DNA of 18,810 nucleotides from a bacterium (lineage in GTDB: Bacteria > Calditrichota > Calditrichia > RBG-13-44-9 > J042). Within the stretch, counting starts at the first letter, position 1. Every line of letters starts with the position of its first letter. Under the pieces are notes generated by a model, which saw only the letters and a program-made list of their open reading frames with translations, was not told where the DNA came from and did no database searches. The position numbers and the translations under genes were made by a program. The stretch is from NCBI GenBank assembly GCA_015494485.1, contig WGBF01000281.1:1-18810 (forward strand), read 5' to 3'. Below are positions 15,574 through 18,810 of the stretch, one piece after another.

Positions 15574-16785
15574 ATGAGACGAACCGTTCCATACATTTTT
15601 ATAGTATTTTTCATGATTACCGGTGTGCAGGCGCAATCGTATTTTGGATCCCAGCCCGGAAGTTTTGGTCTGTTAGAGCACGTTACGGGCATTCGGGGGC
15701 AGGGTATGGGAGATGTGACCCTGGCCGTTCCGGACTCCGTATCGCCCTCCGCTTATGGCATCACCCAATGGGGGTTCATTCGTCACAGCCGGATTGTCAT
15801 TGGCGGGAAATATTTCATTAACCGCGCCAACGTGGACGATTTTGGTTTCAACCGGGCTTCTGCCGGGCTTCACAACGTTGTTCTGGTAATCCCGTTAATC
15901 AGTTACAAATGGCATCTTGGCTTTACATTGGCACCGTACAGCATAAACAGCATTGCTTTCAACCGCCAGTACACCTCTTCCGTTGCTTCTTACCGGGAAG
16001 TCACCTCCCGGCAGGCCAATTTAAGCAAAGCGCAATTCGCCATGGCCTGGGCGCCCGTATCCCAGATTTCCATCGGGGTGGCTTACAATTATTACTTTGG
16101 TGTAAATACAACCGAATACAAAATTTTATTTGATGAAGGGAATTTTAACGACATTCGCATTCAGGATGAATACCGCATCCGGGGAAGCAATCTGGGTTTT
16201 TACCTGGGGATGAATTCCATTCCGGGTGTGCGCCTGACCGGATTTGTGGAAGTTTCCCCCACTGCAACCGCAACCCGGAATTACAGTTACTCCTTCGCGG
16301 GTAAAGTAACCGTTTCGGAAACTGCGGAAGAAGAAGCCTCCATTCCGGCTCAGCTCGGGCTGGGTGTTTCTTTTCGACTTGGTGAACATCTAATAATAGC
16401 GTCCGATGCCATATACCAGAACTGGAGTAACGGATTTGGCATTTTGCGCGCTGCCACTGAAGTGGGTAAAGAATGGTTTCATCTGGGTGCCGGGCTGGAA
16501 TTATCCGCCAAAAGGGAGCGTCGGGCGCCGCTGCTGCGCCGGGTGGACTGGCGCATGGGATTTTCCTATCAGAACACTGGGTACCGATATAATGGGATGG
16601 ACATTTATCAGTACGCTATTCACCTGGGCACCGGTATTCCCTTTTTCTTTGGGTATAATCGGTTGGATGTGGCATTACGGATGGGCTCCCGCGGAAATAG
16701 AAATATGAAAAATGTTTATGAAAATTTCATTGAATTAAATTTTGGCGTATCTTTAGGAGAAAAATGGTTTCAACGAATTCGCTAA
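15574..16785 (+). CDS. Outer-membrane beta-barrel protein, PorV/FadL-like in style
   Basis: A 403-residue predicted outer-membrane protein. Signal peptide at 1-20 (cleavage near VQA/QSY). Then comes GQGMGDVTLAVPDSVSPSAYG, which recalls the N-terminal pattern of FadL/PorV-type barrels (gxGmGga, Asn-Pro region), although the usual YNPA is not clear. The rest alternates amphipathic strands with aromatic girdles (FNRQYTSSVASYREVTS, FIELNFGVSLGEKWF). It ends in Arg rather than the Phe often seen at barrel termini. Ribosome site GAGGT (15563-15567) overlaps the stop of the lipoprotein gene, so the two are coupled. Transport substrate or assembly role unknown; the family assignment is by pattern, not by alignment. 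Confidence 0.8.
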   Translation: MRRTVPYIFIVFFMITGVQAQSYFGSQPGSFGLLEHVTGIRGQGMGDVTLAVPDSVSPSAYGITQWGFIRHSRIVIGGKYFINRANVDDFGFNRASAGLHNVVLVIPLISYKWHLGFTLAPYSINSIAFNRQYTSSVASYREVTSRQANLSKAQFAMAWAPVSQISIGVAYNYYFGVNTTEYKILFDEGNFNDIRIQDEYRIRGSNLGFYLGMNSIPGVRLTGFVEVSPTATATRNYSYSFAGKVTVSETAEEEASIPAQLGLGVSFRLGEHLIIASDAIYQNWSNGFGILRAATEVGKEWFHLGAGLELSAKRERRAPLLRRVDWRMGFSYQNTGYRYNGMDIYQYAIHLGTGIPFFFGYNRLDVALRMGSRGNRNMKNVYENFIELNFGVSLGEKWFQRIR

Positions 16786-16822
16786 TAATTAACCAATTTG
16801 CATAAATGTAAGGAGGTTTGCC

Positions 16823-18100
16823 GTGAAATTATTACTCCGCTTCCGTTGGGTGGCTGTTGTGCTGTTTATCGGCCTCTTATCTTTTGCACCGTCTCTCTGG
16901 GCCCAGGACGAAGACGAACTGGAAGAACTGGGACAGGAAGAAGTAAAATGCGAACCGGATACCATTATCACTGGCTATGAAAAATTTAAATCGGATACGG
17001 TATCCGAACAGCAAATTGCCATCTGGTACAGCTTCGGCCAGGAAGATTACAAATACAAACATTACGAAAAAGCAATTCCCTATTTCTGGAAAGTGGCCAT
17101 GAACGACCGCACCGGCAAATTTAAAGTGGTGTATTCCAAACTGGCCGACTGTTACTATCGCCTCGGCAAACCGGATTCTACCCTCCTGGCCGCGTATGCC
17201 GGATTGAAGCGATTCCCGAATTACGCACGCCTCCATTTCTGGGCGGGCTTTGTCCACGACCGCCTGGGGCAAATTAAATGCGCCATTCCCCATTACGAAT
17301 TCATGGTCAAAAAATACCCCAATCAAAAAGAATACTGGTCCAAGTTGGCGTACCTCTATTACAAAGTGGACGACCCCAGAGCCATTGAAGCCCAGCAAAA
17401 GGTGGTGGAACTGGATCCCAAGGACCTGGAAGCCGGGCGGCTACTGGCGGAAATCATGAGTCATTTTGGCGAAGATCCTCTGAAAGCTCTGGAGGACCTG
17501 TTTAAAAAGGATCCCTCCAATGTGGAAAACGCCATGCGGTTCGGGAAGGAAGCCTACAACGCCGGGGAATATGAAAAAGCAATTGAAGCCTTTAAGGCTG
17601 TCTTAAAAGTAGATCCCAAAAACACCACCGCATTGGAATACTTGGGACGTTCCTACGAAGGGCTCTCCCGATACACGGATGCCATTCGCACCTATAAACA
17701 GATTTTAAAGATTGAACCGAAAAACGTAAAAATCATGAGCCTCATTGCTTCTGTTTACGCTGTGATGAATGACTTTACCAGCGCCATGGTTTATGTCAAT
17801 AAAGCGAAGCGCATTGATCCCAAAAACGGCCTACCGTATATGGTGGCAGCGGAAGTGTACGAAAGTGCGGTTACCTATTGCTCCAACAAGCGGGGTAAAA
17901 AAGAATTTACCTACGATGATAAGCTGGTTTACAAACGCGCTGCGGATGAATACAAAAAAGCCATGCGGGATCCCAATTACGCCAGCGATGCCAAAAAGCG
18001 GTTGAAACAACTGGCAAATTTAATCCCCACCAAGGAAGATTACTTCCTGCATAGCAATCGTATGAAGCCCAAAGACAAGTGTTACAGCTGGATTAAATAA
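16823..18100 (+). CDS. Exported TPR-repeat protein
   Basis: A 425-residue protein with a signal peptide (about 1-28, ending SLWA, then QDEDELEE). A short acidic segment follows, then about eight tetratricopeptide repeats from residue 65 to about 350 (for example SKLADCYYRLGKPDSTLLAA, AYNAGEYEKAIEAFKAVLKV, YEGLSRYTDAIRTYKQILKI). Such solenoids bind protein partners, so a periplasmic scaffold for the upstream barrel or lipoprotein is likely. The tail PTKEDYFLHSN with CYSWIK at the end lies outside the repeats. The start is GTG, supported by AAGGAGGT (16810-16817) five bases upstream. The gap to the barrel gene is 37 nt with no terminator, so it is the last gene of the same cluster. Confidence 0.9.
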   Translation: MKLLLRFRWVAVVLFIGLLSFAPSLWAQDEDELEELGQEEVKCEPDTIITGYEKFKSDTVSEQQIAIWYSFGQEDYKYKHYEKAIPYFWKVAMNDRTGKFKVVYSKLADCYYRLGKPDSTLLAAYAGLKRFPNYARLHFWAGFVHDRLGQIKCAIPHYEFMVKKYPNQKEYWSKLAYLYYKVDDPRAIEAQQKVVELDPKDLEAGRLLAEIMSHFGEDPLKALEDLFKKDPSNVENAMRFGKEAYNAGEYEKAIEAFKAVLKVDPKNTTALEYLGRSYEGLSRYTDAIRTYKQILKIEPKNVKIMSLIASVYAVMNDFTSAMVYVNKAKRIDPKNGLPYMVAAEVYESAVTYCSNKRGKKEFTYDDKLVYKRAADEYKKAMRDPNYASDAKKRLKQLANLIPTKEDYFLHSNRMKPKDKCYSWIK

Positions 18101-18109
18101 CCATTGCAC

Positions 18110-18140
18110 ACAAACCCCGGTTAACGCCGGGGTTTGTTAT
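18110..18140 (+). terminator. Intrinsic terminator after the TPR gene
   Basis: ACAAACCCCGG (18110-18120) is perfectly complementary to CCGGGGTTTGT (18127-18137), with a 6-nt loop, followed by TTAT and TTTG. It begins 10 nt past the stop codon and ends the lipoprotein/barrel/TPR transcript, separating it from glyA. Confidence 0.8.
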
Positions 18141-18242
18141 TTGTGGTGAACTGGAATTCCCTCTTGTTTTCTGCAAGGATTTTCTCTTAATTGGTTCCTC
18201 AGGAAAAACGTGTAATGCAAACCAAAACAGGTGAGGAGATTC

Positions 18243-18810
18243 ATGTTTGAGGCCGTAAAACAAGTTGACCCTGAAGTGTACGAATCCATTATCCGTGAAA
18301 CCCAACGTGAAAACACCACCCTGGAATTGATTGCCTCCGAAAATTTTGTGAGCCGTGCCGTGCTGGAAGCCACCGGAAGTGTCATGACCAATAAATATGC
18401 CGAAGGGTATCCGGGCAAGCGGTATTATGGCGGCTGCGAATGGGTGGACGTGGCCGAAAACCTGGCCCGTGAGCGCGCCAAACAGCTTTTCGGTGCAGAA
18501 TATACTAACGTCCAGCCGCATTCCGGTACGCAGGCCAACATGGCCGTCTATTTTACCTTTTGCAAACCGGGGGATACCATTCTGGGCATGAACCTGGCCC
18601 ACGGCGGTCACCTGTCCCACGGAAGTCCGGTAAACTTTTCCGGGAAGATGTACAACGTAGTTTCCTACGGCGTGCACCCGGAAACGGGTTACATTGACAT
18701 GGATGACGTGGCCCGCAAGGCACGGGAACACAAACCGCGCCTGATTATGGTGGGCGCCAGCGCTTACAGCCGTTTTTACGATTATGCCAAATTCCGCGAA
18801 ATTGCCGACG
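18243..18810 (+). CDS. glyA: Serine hydroxymethyltransferase, N-terminal part
   Basis: A PLP enzyme converting serine and tetrahydrofolate to glycine and 5,10-methylene-tetrahydrofolate in the cytoplasm. Only the first 189 codons are in the window; the frame runs open to the edge. Family motifs are unmistakable: TTLELIASENFVS, TNKYAEGYPGKRYYGGCEWVD (active-site Tyr residues), NVQPHSGTQANMAVY, GMNLAHGGHLSHGSPVNFSGK and the start of the PLP-fold HKPRLIMVGASAYSR. The PLP Lys lies beyond the edge. GAGGAG (18233-18238) precedes the ATG. The 100-nt leader after the preceding terminator has a possible TTGGTT/AACCAA pairing (18191-18196 with 18220-18225), but no riboswitch that I recognise. Confidence 0.97.
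   Translation, partial: MFEAVKQVDPEVYESIIRETQRENTTLELIASENFVSRAVLEATGSVMTNKYAEGYPGKRYYGGCEWVDVAENLARERAKQLFGAEYTNVQPHSGTQANMAVYFTFCKPGDTILGMNLAHGGHLSHGSPVNFSGKMYNVVSYGVHPETGYIDMDDVARKAREHKPRLIMVGASAYSRFYDYAKFREIAD

Noticed and set aside
15574..16785. Assigning the barrel as PorV of the type IX system
   Set aside because: Only the general N-terminal pattern matches; the YNPA-type motif and the neighbouring porU are not seen.
18141..18242. Possible glycine or folate riboswitch ahead of glyA
   Set aside because: The leader is about 100 nt with one 6-base pairing, and lacks the conserved cores of those riboswitches as I know them.
18093..18731. 212-codon minus-strand frame
   Set aside because: Covers the terminator and the start of glyA in antisense; glyA motifs are unmistakable on the plus strand.

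Overview
The window reads as chromosomal DNA of a Gram-negative, outer-membrane-bearing bacterium of the Fibrobacterota-Chlorobi-Bacteroidota sphere, most like Calditrichota or Ignavibacteria. Three things suggest this: a secreted beta-helix protein with a C-terminal FlgD-like/Por-type sorting domain, an S46 dipeptidyl-peptidase, and an envelope cluster of lipoprotein, beta-barrel and TPR protein. Several genes have strong Shine-Dalgarno sites (AAGGAGG-like) and some promoters look like ordinary sigma-70 sites. Both are unusual for true Bacteroidota, so a sister lineage is preferred. This placement is inference; there is no rRNA in the window.

Layout. Positions 1-275 are a leader/intergenic region with a clear Shine-Dalgarno site pointing left out of the window and a set of hairpins ahead of carA. 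carA and carB (276-4558, + strand, overlapping by 4 nt) encode carbamoyl-phosphate synthetase. Two terminator-like hairpins follow. On the - strand (4786-6918) lies a large secreted beta-helix protein. It is divergent from a MATE-family efflux transporter (7207-8574, +), and the two appear to share a symmetric, overlapping promoter region. A bacterial SNF2-family helicase (8879-11758, +) runs convergently into an S46 dipeptidyl-peptidase (11897-14059, -). Divergent from the peptidase is a three-gene + strand cluster (14344-18100): a lipoprotein with two DNRLRE-like domains, an outer-membrane beta-barrel and a periplasmic TPR protein. It is preceded by a good sigma-70 promoter and closed by a strong intrinsic terminator. 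The window ends inside glyA (18243 onward).

How the genes relate. carAB supplies carbamoyl phosphate for pyrimidines and arginine, and glyA supplies glycine and one-carbon units; these are housekeeping functions. The beta-helix protein, the S46 peptidase and the lipoprotein/barrel/TPR cluster all act at or beyond the outer membrane.

Most notable points: CarA and CarB look like the animal CPS1/CAD lineage, and CarB has a Trp and an Ile-Pro where the E. coli enzyme binds UMP. The carA leader has mutually exclusive hairpins. The divergent promoter at 6933-6984 is nearly palindromic. The S46 enzyme has Gly at the specificity position, suggesting DPP7-type activity. No CRISPR array, tRNA, rRNA, insertion sequence or obvious defence system was seen.
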